A program made the position numbers and the translations under genes. Shown one piece after another: positions 49,263 to 57,942 of a DNA stretch of 64,000 nucleotides. Each line of letters starts with the position of its first letter. Positions within the stretch are counted from its first letter, which is position 1. Source of the DNA: Kitasatospora mediocidica KCTC 9733 (GTDB taxonomy: Bacteria > Actinomycetota > Actinomycetes > Streptomycetales > Streptomycetaceae); the NCBI RefSeq assembly GCF_000744225.1, contig NZ_JQLN01000005.1:1635001-1699000 (forward strand). Reading direction: 5' to 3'. Below the pieces are notes generated by a model. It saw only the letters and a program-made list of their open reading frames with translations. It made no database searches and was not told the origin of the DNA.

Positions 49263-52200
49263 TTCCCGGTCATCCCGAGCACCTGGCCCGGCTCGCCGAG
49301 GGCGCCGATCCGGCCCAGCAGGTCGACGATCCGGGACTGCACGTCGCCGGTGGTCGAGCGTTCGGCGAGGTAGAGCACGGTCTCGCCGGTGCGCAGGCGC
49401 GGGAGTTCGGCGGGGTCGAGGTCAACGGCGGTGTAGACGACCAGCGGGGTGCGGTGCAGGCGGTCGTTGGAACGCAGCCAGTCCAGCAGCCCGAGCCGCC
49501 GGCGGCGGATCTTCAGCAGGTTCATCACCACCAGGTTGGGCTGCACGCTGCTCGCCTTGGAGACTCCCTCGATCTCCGAGATGGCGTGCTCGACGTGCAT
49601 ACCGCGCCGTTCCAGGCTGCTGATCAGGGCCGCGGCGATGTCCGGGTCGGACTCCACCAGCAGCACCCGGGCGGCGTGGTTGGCGCTGTCGCGCGGGGCC
49701 AGCGCCCGGAGCAGGACGGCGGGGTCCGCGCCGTACGCGGCGTCCCGGTCGGCCTGGCCGAGGCCGGCGGTGACGAGCACCGGGACCCGGCTGTTCAGCG
49801 CGGCGGTGCGCAGTGACTGGAGGGCGGTCCGGGTGATCGGTCCGGTCAGCGGGTCGACGAAGAGCGCGGCGGGGTATGCCGCGACCTGCGCGTCCACCTC
49901 CTCGCGGGAGCGGACTATCACCGGCCGGTAGCCGCGTTCCTGGAGCGCCTGCTTGGTGGACGGGTCGGGCTCCGGCCAGACCAGCAGCCGGCGCGGACGC
50001 CCGTCGGCGGCGGGGCTCACCATCGTCGGGTAGTCGGGGTACTCGGGGACCCGGGGGGTGTTGTTCGGGCCGGTGGGCGGCGCCGCGTCGTCCTCGCCGG
50101 TCAGGCGCGGCAGGCCGCGATCGCCCTCGGCCTCGCCGGCCACCTGCGCGGGGGCCGGGCCCAACTCGGCGATCGCGCGCGGCGCCTGCCGCGGTTCGAC
50201 GGGTGCGGGGACCGGTGCCGGGGCGTCCGGTGCCGGGAACGCACCGGGGAACGCGCTGGCGAAACCGCCGGCCGGACGCGGCGGGGCCAGCTCGCCCAGC
50301 CCGCTGCCGACCGGGACCTGCTGCGGCACGGGCAGGGTGCTGGGCGGAGTGCTGGGCATGGGGGGGACGGACGTCTCGCTGAGGGCCAACGCCGTCGAGG
50401 GCGTCTCGGCGGACGGACGCGCCGGGCCGGCCTCCAGCGCGGCCGGGCCGGCCTCCGCACGCTCCTGCCGGTCGGCCGACGCCGGATCGGCGGCGCCGTC
50501 GGCCGGTCCACCAGTGACGCCGGGGATGCCGAGCCGCCGCCGTCGCCCGGTGGGCTGCGCCGGAGCGGACGGGCCGGTCGGGCCGCCGGCACCGGCGGGC
50601 GCCTCGGTGGGCATCGGCGGCAGCGAGTGCTCCAGGCCGGGGTAGAACGGCATACCGGCCTCGGGGACGCCGGGCAGCGAGAGGGCCGCCGGCTCCTCGG
50701 GCGGGCCGTCGGGCGAGGGCAGCGCCCGGCGCCGACGGGAGGTCGGCGGGGCGGGGGTGGGTGCGGCGTCGCCCGCTGCGGCGTCGGGGCCGACGGCGGA
50801 GCTGGGGCCGGGGCCCAGGGCGAACGGGGTGCGCGGCTGCTCGGCCGAGGCCTGCGCCGGGATGGCGGCCGGGCCGCTCGTCCGCGCAGTCACCGGAGCG
50901 GACTCCGGCTCGGCCGCAGCCGACGGGCCGGGGCCGAGCGCGAGCGGGCCGAGCGAGGGGCCGGACTCCCCGCCACGCGCCGCGCGGGCGGACCGCCTGC
51001 CCTCCGGTGCCGGTCTGCCGTCGGCCGCCGGTTTCGCGACCGGCTCGGCGGCCGGCCGTTCCGGGGCGGCCGCAGTGGCCTTGCCGTCGCCGTTACCGCT
51101 GCCGTCGCCGTCCGCGCTCGCGGTCAGCTCGGGCACGCCGGGCAGGTCCGGCAGGACGGCGGTGTCGGTCTCGCGCGGGACGAGCCGTCCGGCGCCGGAC
51201 GCGGCGCGGGCCGCGGCGGCGCGGGCGGCCGCCGGGTCGAGCGGGAGCTCCACCACATACGTCGTGCCGGCGTGGTTCGGCAGCTCGTGCGGCTGGAGCA
51301 CCCCGCCGTGCCGTTCGACCAGGCCGAGGGCGATCGGCAGGTGCACCCGACTGCCGCCCCGGCCCGGCCCGCGGACCTCGATCCGGGCCACCTCACCGCG
51401 CTGGGCGGCGGCCAGCACCACGGTCGGCAGGCCCGCCGCGCCGTCGGGGCCGGAGTGGCCGTAGGCCGTACTGGCGAGCGTGAGGCCGCTGACGTCGGCC
51501 ACCAGGTGGGCCAGCGCCTGGGCCAGCCGTTCGTGGTCGGCGGTCACCTCGACGGGCGCGGCGTGCACCGAGAAGCGCAGTCGGCCGGTACCGACCAGCT
51601 GCCCGGCGAGTTCGACGGCGCGGTCGACCAGCTCGTCCAGGGTGGCGACCTCGCGGGTCAGCCCGTCCGCGCTCTCGCGCGGCTCGCGCACGTCACGGCC
51701 CTCGGAGGCGTCCGCGCTGACCGGAGCGGTGGCGGCGGCAGCGGCAGCGGCAGTGGCGCCGTCCGCGCCGCGCTCGAACCGCTGGTGGCTCAGCACGCCG
51801 TCGATCAGCACGCCGAACCGTCGGCACTCGTCCGCCAGCGCGCGCAGCGTCCAGTTGGCCTCCGGCCAGAGCTGGCCGGCGGGGTCGGCGGCCAGTGTGT
51901 CGATCCGCCGCCGCAGCGCGGCGAGGGCGCCGCTGACCTCGGTCTCCAGGACCGCCGTGAGGTGTTCGTTGCGGGCGGTGAGGGCCAGTTCCCTGGTCCG
52001 GTCGGTGAACGTCATCACGGCGCCGACCAACTGGTCGCCGTCCCGGACCGGCGCCGTCGTCAGGTCGACGGTGACCGCCCGGCCGTCCTTGCGCCAGAGC
52101 GTCGCGCCGCGCACCCGGTGCTTGCGGCCCGAGGTGAGGGTGTCCAGCAGGGCCGACTCCTCGGCGGCCAGCGGGGTGCCGTCCGCCCGGGAGTGCTGGA

Positions 52201-52834
52201 TCAGCGGGTGCAGCTCGCGCCCGCCGAGCTCGCTGGCCCGGAAGTCCAGGATGTGCGCGGCCGCCGGGTTGACCAGCACCACGCGGCCTTCGAGGTCGAC
52301 GCCGAGGACGCCCTCGGCCGCGGCCCGCAGGATCATCTCGGTCTGCTTGTGCTGGCGCCGCAGCTCCGCCTCCACGCCGAGCCGGCTGGAGAGGTCGCGG
52401 ACCAGGAGGAGCAGCAGGTCGTCGGTGCCCGAGCGGGAGCCGGTGGCGCGGTAGAGGTCGTAGGGGACGAGCGGCGAGAGCGCGTAGCCGCGGCCCTCAC
52501 TGGAGTTCTCGTCCGCGAAGTCGTTGCCGGAGACCTCGACGGGGAAGGTGCTGCCGTCCGTGCGGCGCGCGGTCATCCGGACCGGGAGGTCGGCCTCGTC
52601 CTGGTCGCGCGGGGCGGGACGCATCGAGCCGGGGATCCGGCTGGGGTCGAACTCGGGCAGCAGGTCCAGCACGCCCATCCCGACCAGCGAGGTCCCGGGG
52701 GTCTGCATGCTGCGGACGGCGGCGTTGTTGGCGTCGACCACCGTGCCGTTGCTGTTCACCAGCAACAGGGCGTCGGGGAGGGCGTCGAGTATCGCGGCGA
52801 GGCGAGCAGCGCCTCGGGTCGGCCTGCTGCTCAC
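49259..52834 (-). CDS. Large PAS-domain protein with degenerate kinase and receiver modules
   Basis: 1191 residues; GTG 52832-52834 has GAGGAG ten bases upstream, better than the GTG at 52855. Order: PAS (about 8-150), second PAS with MTFTDRTRE (about 155-290), a helical region, a GHKL-like ATPase fold (about 390-540), a very long Pro/Ala/Gly-rich linker (about 540-940) and two receiver-like domains (about 945-1185). The kinase lacks a convincing phospho-acceptor histidine and the N-box asparagine (HLVADVSG). The second receiver has asparagine in place of aspartate (VVMNLL, about residue 1105). It is likely a pseudo-hybrid kinase that senses through PAS and signals by binding. The stop codon lies in the MITE-like element. 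Confidence 0.8.
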   Translation of the reverse strand: MSSRPTRGAARLAAILDALPDALLLVNSNGTVVDANNAAVRSMQTPGTSLVGMGVLDLLPEFDPSRIPGSMRPAPRDQDEADLPVRMTARRTDGSTFPVEVSGNDFADENSSEGRGYALSPLVPYDLYRATGSRSGTDDLLLLLVRDLSSRLGVEAELRRQHKQTEMILRAAAEGVLGVDLEGRVVLVNPAAAHILDFRASELGGRELHPLIQHSRADGTPLAAEESALLDTLTSGRKHRVRGATLWRKDGRAVTVDLTTAPVRDGDQLVGAVMTFTDRTRELALTARNEHLTAVLETEVSGALAALRRRIDTLAADPAGQLWPEANWTLRALADECRRFGVLIDGVLSHQRFERGADGATAAAAAAATAPVSADASEGRDVREPRESADGLTREVATLDELVDRAVELAGQLVGTGRLRFSVHAAPVEVTADHERLAQALAHLVADVSGLTLASTAYGHSGPDGAAGLPTVVLAAAQRGEVARIEVRGPGRGGSRVHLPIALGLVERHGGVLQPHELPNHAGTTYVVELPLDPAAARAAAARAASGAGRLVPRETDTAVLPDLPGVPELTASADGDGSGNGDGKATAAAPERPAAEPVAKPAADGRPAPEGRRSARAARGGESGPSLGPLALGPGPSAAAEPESAPVTARTSGPAAIPAQASAEQPRTPFALGPGPSSAVGPDAAAGDAAPTPAPPTSRRRRALPSPDGPPEEPAALSLPGVPEAGMPFYPGLEHSLPPMPTEAPAGAGGPTGPSAPAQPTGRRRRLGIPGVTGGPADGAADPASADRQERAEAGPAALEAGPARPSAETPSTALALSETSVPPMPSTPPSTLPVPQQVPVGSGLGELAPPRPAGGFASAFPGAFPAPDAPAPVPAPVEPRQAPRAIAELGPAPAQVAGEAEGDRGLPRLTGEDDAAPPTGPNNTPRVPEYPDYPTMVSPAADGRPRRLLVWPEPDPSTKQALQERGYRPVIVRSREEVDAQVAAYPAALFVDPLTGPITRTALQSLRTAALNSRVPVLVTAGLGQADRDAAYGADPAVLLRALAPRDSANHAARVLLVESDPDIAAALISSLERRGMHVEHAISEIEGVSKASSVQPNLVVMNLLKIRRRRLGLLDWLRSNDRLHRTPLVVYTAVDLDPAELPRLRTGETVLYLAERSTTGDVQSRIVDLLGRIGALGEPGQVLGMTGN

Positions 52835-53034
52835 GTCGACTGGTCTCCTCACCACTTACGACTTGCGGCTCGCCACTGCGGACCGGGCTGCTCCGGGGCT
52901 TGGAGTATCCCATTGTTTTTGCCGAGAGGACGACCTGCCTAGTAACGTTGTCAACGGTTGGTGCCGAGCCCCCAGGCTGTGGCATCATCACATGCACACG
53001 GAGTGCGCCACCTGGTGGCGCGGTCCGGGTGAAT

Positions 53035-53125
53035 GGAGGCTTCGCCTAGTCCGGTCTATGGCGCCGCACTGCTAATGCGGTTTGGGTCTTAAAGCCCATC
53101 CGGGGTTCAAATCCCCGAGCCTCCG
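53035..53125 (+). tRNA. tRNA-Ser (anticodon GCT)
   Basis: 91 nt, acceptor GGAGGCT/AGCCTCC, anticodon stem CGCA/TGCG with loop CTGCTAA, long variable arm and T arm CGGGGTTCAAATCCCCG. It reads AGC and AGU codons. Confidence 0.97.
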
Positions 53126-53133
53126 CTCCGAAG

Positions 53134-53165
53134 AGAGCCCCCTTGACCTCGGTCGAGGGGGCTCT
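53134..53165 (+). terminator. Terminator after tRNA-Ser(GCT)
   Basis: A 15-bp stem with one wobble (53134-53148 with 53151-53165), then TCTCG. Confidence 0.85.
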
Positions 53166-53320
53166 TCTCGTTCCCGCTAGGCCGCTGCCAGGCCCGGCGG
53201 GGTTCTGGAGGGGCCTGGCAGCGGCCTGCCGGGGGAGCGGAGATATCCGATTTCACCCCAGGTCGACGGTCATGTAATGTTGTCCCCGCACCGCCCCGGA
53301 GGATCGAATCGCCGGGGCGA

Positions 53321-53393
53321 GCGCTCATAGCTCAACGGATAGAGCACTTGACTACGGATCAAGAGGTTGCAGGTTCGAATCCTGCTGAGCGCA
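53321..53393 (+). tRNA. tRNA-Arg (anticodon ACG), copy 1
   Basis: 73 nt cloverleaf: acceptor GCGCTCA/TGAGCGC, anticodon stem CTTGA/TCAAG with loop CTACGGA, T arm GCAGGTTCGAATCCTGC. Identical to the copy at 53515. Confidence 0.97.
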
Positions 53394-53400
53394 CCGCGAT

Positions 53401-53433
53401 GACGAGGCCCCAGGCTCCGGCCGGGGCCTCGTC
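53401..53433 (+). terminator. Terminator after tRNA-Arg copy 1
   Basis: GACGAGGCCCC pairs with GGGGCCTCGTC over an 11-nt GC-rich loop that can pair further. Confidence 0.85.
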
Positions 53434-53514
53434 GCTTGCGAAGCGCGAGGTTGTCCTCCCGGGATCGGGTAGGCTGGCCGAGCAGTACCGCAGGGCGACT
53501 CCGGTCTCCCTGAG

Positions 53515-53587
53515 GCGCTCATAGCTCAACGGATAGAGCACTTGACTACGGATCAAGAGGTTGCAGGTTCGAATCCTGCTGAGCGCA
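53515..53587 (+). tRNA. tRNA-Arg (anticodon ACG), copy 2
   Basis: Identical in all 73 nt to the copy at 53321. The flanks and terminators differ, so the two are separate transcription units rather than an assembly artefact. Confidence 0.97.
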
Positions 53588-53592
53588 CCGAA

Positions 53593-53624
53593 CCGAAGGC
53601 CCCCTCCACCGAGGGGGCCTTCGG
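53593..53624 (+). terminator. Terminator after tRNA-Arg copy 2
   Basis: Perfect 14-bp stem CCGAAGGCCCCCTC with its complement, CACC loop, followed by CGTTTC. Confidence 0.9.
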
Positions 53625-53776
53625 CGTTTCCGTGCCAGTCGGCCGATTGATTCGCCCGCCGCGCCCGTCAGGGCGTCCGGACGGGTGGTTGGGGCGGCGT
53701 GGCGGGGAAGTCGGGCGATGACTTCCCGTTAGATCGTGATTCCTTCTTGTCACATCGTGTGCACAGGAGGGTCTCC

Positions 53777-56482
53777 ATGAGCCCGAGAACGCCCCGGCGC
53801 AACCGCCGTCCGGTCGTCGTCGCCGTGGCGCTGGCCGCCGGACTGACGCTCGGCTGGCTCCCCTCCGTCTCCCAGGCGCAGCAGTCGCCCGACAGCTGGT
53901 CGCCCGACCACCAGGCGGTGCTGCGTTCCGGGCTCACCGTCGACCTCGACTTCGAGGCGGCTCCCGGCGTCACCGCCCAGGCCCGCCCCGGCACCCTGGA
54001 CGGCGCCGCCGACCGGGGATCCCAGCGGGTCCCGGCCTACACCGACGGGGTCCACGCCGGTGCGCCGGCCCAGACCTTCCAGCTCAGCCAGGACCGCCCA
54101 CAGGCCGACGGCGCGTGGCGCACCCTGGGGACCCTGCGGCTCACCTTCTCCCGCCCGGTCCGCAATCCCCGGCTGCACGTCAGCGGCCTGACCGCGGTCG
54201 CCACCGGAGCGGACGGCAGTACCGAGAGCGCCACCCGGCTGACCGTCATCGGCGGTACCCCGGCCGGGCCCGCGCTGACCAGCCGCTCCCCCTGGTCCGG
54301 CTGGACGGTCGGCGACGGGATGCTCGCGCCCGCCTCCGCCGACGGCACCGGCGACGCCACCGCCGATCCGGCCGGCACGGTCGAACTGGACGGCACCTTC
54401 GACACCGCCACCCTCAGGGTCGAGCAGCGCACCACCGCCCCGGCCGGCAGCAGCACGCCGCCCGCCGCGCTGCGCCAGGCGTACACCATCACCCTGGACG
54501 AGTCGCTCGGCAGCGCGCCGTCGGGGTACGGCGGAGCCTCGCATGTGGTCTCGGACCTCTTCCTCGGGTCCGATGCGACCGGTCTGACGCCGGAGCACGT
54601 CCGTGGTGCGGTGCCCGCGCCCGTGCCACCCGAGCTCCTGCCCGGCCGGGTCGAGCACGTGGCCAACGACCCCACCGTGGCGTTCCCGCGCGACGCCGCG
54701 ATCGGCGGCTACTACGACCTGACCGTGCCGGTCAGCCCCGGGCAGAACCCGGCGACGCTGGCGGGCTGGATCGACTTCGACCGCAACGGCCGCTTCGACG
54801 CCACCGAACGCGCCCAGGTCGACGTCCCGCCGGGCGCCAGCAGCGCGACCCTGGAGTGGACGGTTCCCGCGAACGTCTCCGCCGGTGACACCTGGGGCCG
54901 GCTGCGGATCGGCCGCGACCCGTCCCAACTGGTCGACGCGGACGGCTTCGCGGACTCGGGGCAGGTCGAGGACCAGGCCGTGCAGCTCGCGGTGGTCGCA
55001 GCCAAGCCCGAGCTCACCAGCCCGGTGGGCGGCGCGGCGGTCGGCGACACCCGGCCGGAGTTCCGCGGCGACAGCGGCGTGGCCGGCGCGACCGTGGAGG
55101 TCCAGGAGGGCGGGTCGGCGCTCTGCCGGGCCTCGGTGGGCGGCGACGGGACCTGGTCCTGCCGGCCCGACACGCCGCTCGCGCAGGGCCGGCACACCGT
55201 GCTGCCCGCCGAGACGACCAGCGGGGGAGTGGTGCTGCGCGGGGATCCGGTGCAGCTGACCGTCAACACCACGCCGCCGCCCGCACCACTCTTCACCCTC
55301 CCGCAGTACACCAACGACCCCGGCCTGCTGATCACCGGAACCGGCGGTCCCGGGACGACGATCTCGGTCACCGACGAGAGCGGCGCGGAGCTGTGCCGCA
55401 CGGCCGTCCGACCGGACCGCTCGTGGTCCTGCCTGCCGGTGGAGGAACTGGCCGAGGGGACGCACCACCTCACGGCGACCTCCGTCGACCCGGCCGGCAA
55501 CCGGACGAACGGACCGGTGACCGCGCTGATCGTCGACACCGCCGCGCCGGCCAAGCCCGTCCTCAGCTCGCCGCAGGCGGGCGAGGAACTGCACGTGGTC
55601 CGGCCACGACTGGCGGGCCGGGCCGAGCCGGGGTCGACGGTGACGGTGGTCTCCGGGACGGACGGCGCGCTGTGCAGCGCGGTGGCGGCGGTCGACGGCG
55701 GCTGGACGTGCGCCGCGGCCCGCGACCTGGCGCAGGGCGAGCAGTTCCTGACCGCCACGGCCACCGACCGTGCGGGCAACGCCACCCGGGGGGACGTGGT
55801 CCGGGTGGTGGTCGCCACGGCGACGGCGACGGCGTCGGCGAGTGCGTCGGCGAGTGCGTCGGCGTCCGCGTCCGCGTCGGCGTCCGCGTCGGCCTCGGTT
55901 TCGGCCTCGGCGTCCGGGGCGGCCTCAGCCTCGGTGTCCGCGTCGGCGTCCGCGTCGGCCTCGGCCAGTCCGTCGGCTACGGCTACGGCGTCGGCTCCGG
56001 TGGCGGTATCGGCCGGCGCATCGGCCAGTCCGTCCGTCTCGGCTTCGGGCAGCGCATCGCCGTCGTCCGCGACTACGAGCTCCAGCCCGACCCCGACTCC
56101 GACCCCGACCCCGACTCCAGCGGGCAGCGCTTCGCCGACGAAGACGCCGATCTCCGTCGCGGTGCCCATCCCGGTCCCCACCCCCTCCTCCGCTCCCGCA
56201 CAGTCGGCCCCGCCGACTTCCCCCTCCTCAACCCCCTCCCCGTCCCCGTCCCCCTCTTCCGCCGCGTCCTCGCAGCTCCCGTCGCCGTCCGGCGACTCCG
56301 CTTCGGCCATGGCCGCGCGGGAGCTGCCGTTGCCGCTGCCGCCGGACGCGATCTCCACGGTGCGTCACACCTCGCTCGGCGGTTGGCGGGCGGCGGGGTG
56401 TGGGGTGCTGCTGATCCTGGCGGGTCTGTCGCTGCTCACCCGCAGGGTGTTCGCCCGGGGTCCCGGGAGTCGGCGGAGGTGA
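53777..56482 (+). CDS. Large secreted GEVED/Ig-like repeat surface protein with Ser-Ala stalk
   Basis: 901 residues, ATG 53777 behind AGGAGGG. The signal peptide is RRPVVVAVALAAGLTLGWLP (cut near VSQAQQ). A beta-rich N-terminal domain (about 40-290) leads to a GEVED domain (about 308-412: LAGWIDFDRNGRFDATERAQ, SGQVEDQAVQLAV). Three Ig-like repeats of about 90 residues follow (415-675), each ending in a pattern like SWSCLPVEELAEGTHHLTAT and sharing paired cysteines. A Ser-Ala/Ser-Pro/Thr-Pro stalk (about 678-870) precedes a C-terminal membrane helix (GCGVLLILAGLSLL) and a basic tail. There is no LAXTG, so it is anchored by the helix. Probably an adhesin or wall-spanning protein. Confidence 0.82.
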   Translation: MSPRTPRRNRRPVVVAVALAAGLTLGWLPSVSQAQQSPDSWSPDHQAVLRSGLTVDLDFEAAPGVTAQARPGTLDGAADRGSQRVPAYTDGVHAGAPAQTFQLSQDRPQADGAWRTLGTLRLTFSRPVRNPRLHVSGLTAVATGADGSTESATRLTVIGGTPAGPALTSRSPWSGWTVGDGMLAPASADGTGDATADPAGTVELDGTFDTATLRVEQRTTAPAGSSTPPAALRQAYTITLDESLGSAPSGYGGASHVVSDLFLGSDATGLTPEHVRGAVPAPVPPELLPGRVEHVANDPTVAFPRDAAIGGYYDLTVPVSPGQNPATLAGWIDFDRNGRFDATERAQVDVPPGASSATLEWTVPANVSAGDTWGRLRIGRDPSQLVDADGFADSGQVEDQAVQLAVVAAKPELTSPVGGAAVGDTRPEFRGDSGVAGATVEVQEGGSALCRASVGGDGTWSCRPDTPLAQGRHTVLPAETTSGGVVLRGDPVQLTVNTTPPPAPLFTLPQYTNDPGLLITGTGGPGTTISVTDESGAELCRTAVRPDRSWSCLPVEELAEGTHHLTATSVDPAGNRTNGPVTALIVDTAAPAKPVLSSPQAGEELHVVRPRLAGRAEPGSTVTVVSGTDGALCSAVAAVDGGWTCAAARDLAQGEQFLTATATDRAGNATRGDVVRVVVATATATASASASASASASASASASASASVSASASGAASASVSASASASASASPSATATASAPVAVSAGASASPSVSASGSASPSSATTSSSPTPTPTPTPTPAGSASPTKTPISVAVPIPVPTPSSAPAQSAPPTSPSSTPSPSPSPSSAASSQLPSPSGDSASAMAARELPLPLPPDAISTVRHTSLGGWRAAGCGVLLILAGLSLLTRRVFARGPGSRRR
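55820..56080 (+). repeat. Ser-Ala coding microsatellite in the GEVED protein
   Basis: Short-period repeat rich in GCGTCGGC/GCGTCCGC units encoding alternating Ala and Ser with Val/Gly/Pro interruptions. It is similar in style to the stalk at 21170-21360 and prone to length variation. Confidence 0.85.
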
Positions 56483-56673
56483 CGGTGCGTCGACCGAGTC
56501 GATGCACCCACAGTGACCAGCGGTTCTTCCGTCTCGACGGATCGTCAGATTAATCGCGACACGCCACATGCCAAATGTCGCATATACGGATTTATGTACT
56601 TAGCCTGGCTCTGGCACAGCCCGTCAGATCCGGGCCGACAGTTGCGCGACACACCGACCCGGAGGATCCGAGC

Positions 56674-57942
56674 ATGGAAGCCCCAACCGATATGCCACAC
56701 CGCACCCCGGTCGGGGCGACCTCGATCCCCAAGGCGCTACCGCCCGTCCCCGCCCCGGCTCCGGTCGCCGCCGCTCCGGTCGCCACGCCGGCCCCCGGTC
56801 CGGTGCCGGTGCACGAGCGGCTGCCCCGCCGATCGGGTGAACGTCCGAGTGGGCGAACCGCGGAGGCGGCGGCACGTCGTGGCGACACCGCGCAGTATCC
56901 ACAGGCTGTGGACGCCCGCGCCGAGATCGCCGCCCGCCGTCCGCCGCGCGCCGACCCGGATCTTCGCGAGCACGGCGCGGTCGCCCTGCCGGGGTGGATC
57001 GCGCTGTTCGCGCTGCTGCTCGGGATGGGCTCCATCGTCCTCGTGCTGGCCCGGGTCGGCCTCATCCCGCACCTCAGCGACGCGCTGCCCGACCTGCGCT
57101 CGCCCGACTCGCTGGCGGCCGGCGGACCGGTCGTCACCACCCGCGCGCTCGCGGCCGTGACGGCCACCTCGCTGGCCTGTCTGATCGCCCTCGCCGGACT
57201 GCTCACCAACGCGGGCGGCGAGACCCGGGTGCTCAGCCGGTGGGGACGCTACCGCGGCACGGTCCGCCGCTCCGGACTGCTCTGGGTCAACCCGTTGCTG
57301 CGGCGCCGCCAGGTCGACGTCCGGCTGCGGCACTGGCGAAGCGAGCCCGTCCAGGTCACCGACCGAACCGGGACGCCGATCGTCGTCCGGCTGCTGGTGG
57401 TCTGGCGGATCAAGGACACCGCGCGGGCGCTGTTCGCCGTCGCCGACCACGAGGACTACCTGCGCGAGCAGATCCACGCCGTCCTCACCCGCACCGCCAG
57501 CACGCTGCCCTGTGACAGCAACGCGGGTCCGGGTCCGGCGCTGCGCGACGGGCAGTGGTTCGCCGACGAGCTCACCCGCTCGCTCGCCGCCGAGGCGGCG
57601 CCGGCCGGGCTGGAGGTCTACTCGGTGCAGCCGCAGGCTCTCGACTACGCGCCGGAGGTGGCCGAGTCGATGCGCCGCCGTCGCCTCGCCGATCTGGACG
57701 CGGGCCTGCGCACGGTGCTGGTCGACGACGCGGTGGAGGCTGCCGCGCTGGCCGTCCGGCGGTTGGAGCGGGCCACCACGCACGAGTTGGACGACGCGGC
57801 GCGCAGCGCCCTGATGGAGCAGTTGCTCGTCGCGTTCGTCGCCCCGGCCGGGGTGCCCAGTGCGATGCCCGGCACGGTCCCGGCACCCGCCGCCCGGCCG
57901 ACCACCAAGAACGCGGCTCGCAAGGAAGGAAATCGAGCATGA
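56674..57942 (+). CDS. SPFH/band-7 membrane protein (stomatin-like)
   Basis: 422 residues, ATG 56674 behind GGAGGATC. A Pro/Ala/Arg-rich N-terminal tail (1-100) is followed by two hydrophobic segments (about 105-130 and 150-176) and an SPFH domain (about 185-330: GLLWVNPLLRRRQVDVRLRH, TGTPIVVRLLVVWRIKDTAR, LEVYSVQPQALDYAPEVAES). A short helical C-terminus completes it. SPFH proteins form ring-like membrane scaffolds that often control proteases or wall enzymes. The stop overlaps the ATG of the NlpC/P60 gene (ATGA), so the pair is translationally coupled and probably works on the wall together. The 56540-56610 leader is AT-rich for this genome. Confidence 0.85.
   Translation: MEAPTDMPHRTPVGATSIPKALPPVPAPAPVAAAPVATPAPGPVPVHERLPRRSGERPSGRTAEAAARRGDTAQYPQAVDARAEIAARRPPRADPDLREHGAVALPGWIALFALLLGMGSIVLVLARVGLIPHLSDALPDLRSPDSLAAGGPVVTTRALAAVTATSLACLIALAGLLTNAGGETRVLSRWGRYRGTVRRSGLLWVNPLLRRRQVDVRLRHWRSEPVQVTDRTGTPIVVRLLVVWRIKDTARALFAVADHEDYLREQIHAVLTRTASTLPCDSNAGPGPALRDGQWFADELTRSLAAEAAPAGLEVYSVQPQALDYAPEVAESMRRRRLADLDAGLRTVLVDDAVEAAALAVRRLERATTHELDDAARSALMEQLLVAFVAPAGVPSAMPGTVPAPAARPTTKNAARKEGNRA

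Noticed and set aside
53321..53587. Two identical tRNA-Arg copies as attachment sites of an integrated element
   Set aside because: Both are complete tRNAs with their own terminators and only about 120 bp between them, with no integrase; simple gene duplication.
56483..56673. A c-di-AMP (ydaO) riboswitch upstream of the SPFH-NlpC pair
   Set aside because: Such elements precede wall hydrolase genes in streptomycetes, but the conserved blocks are not present here.
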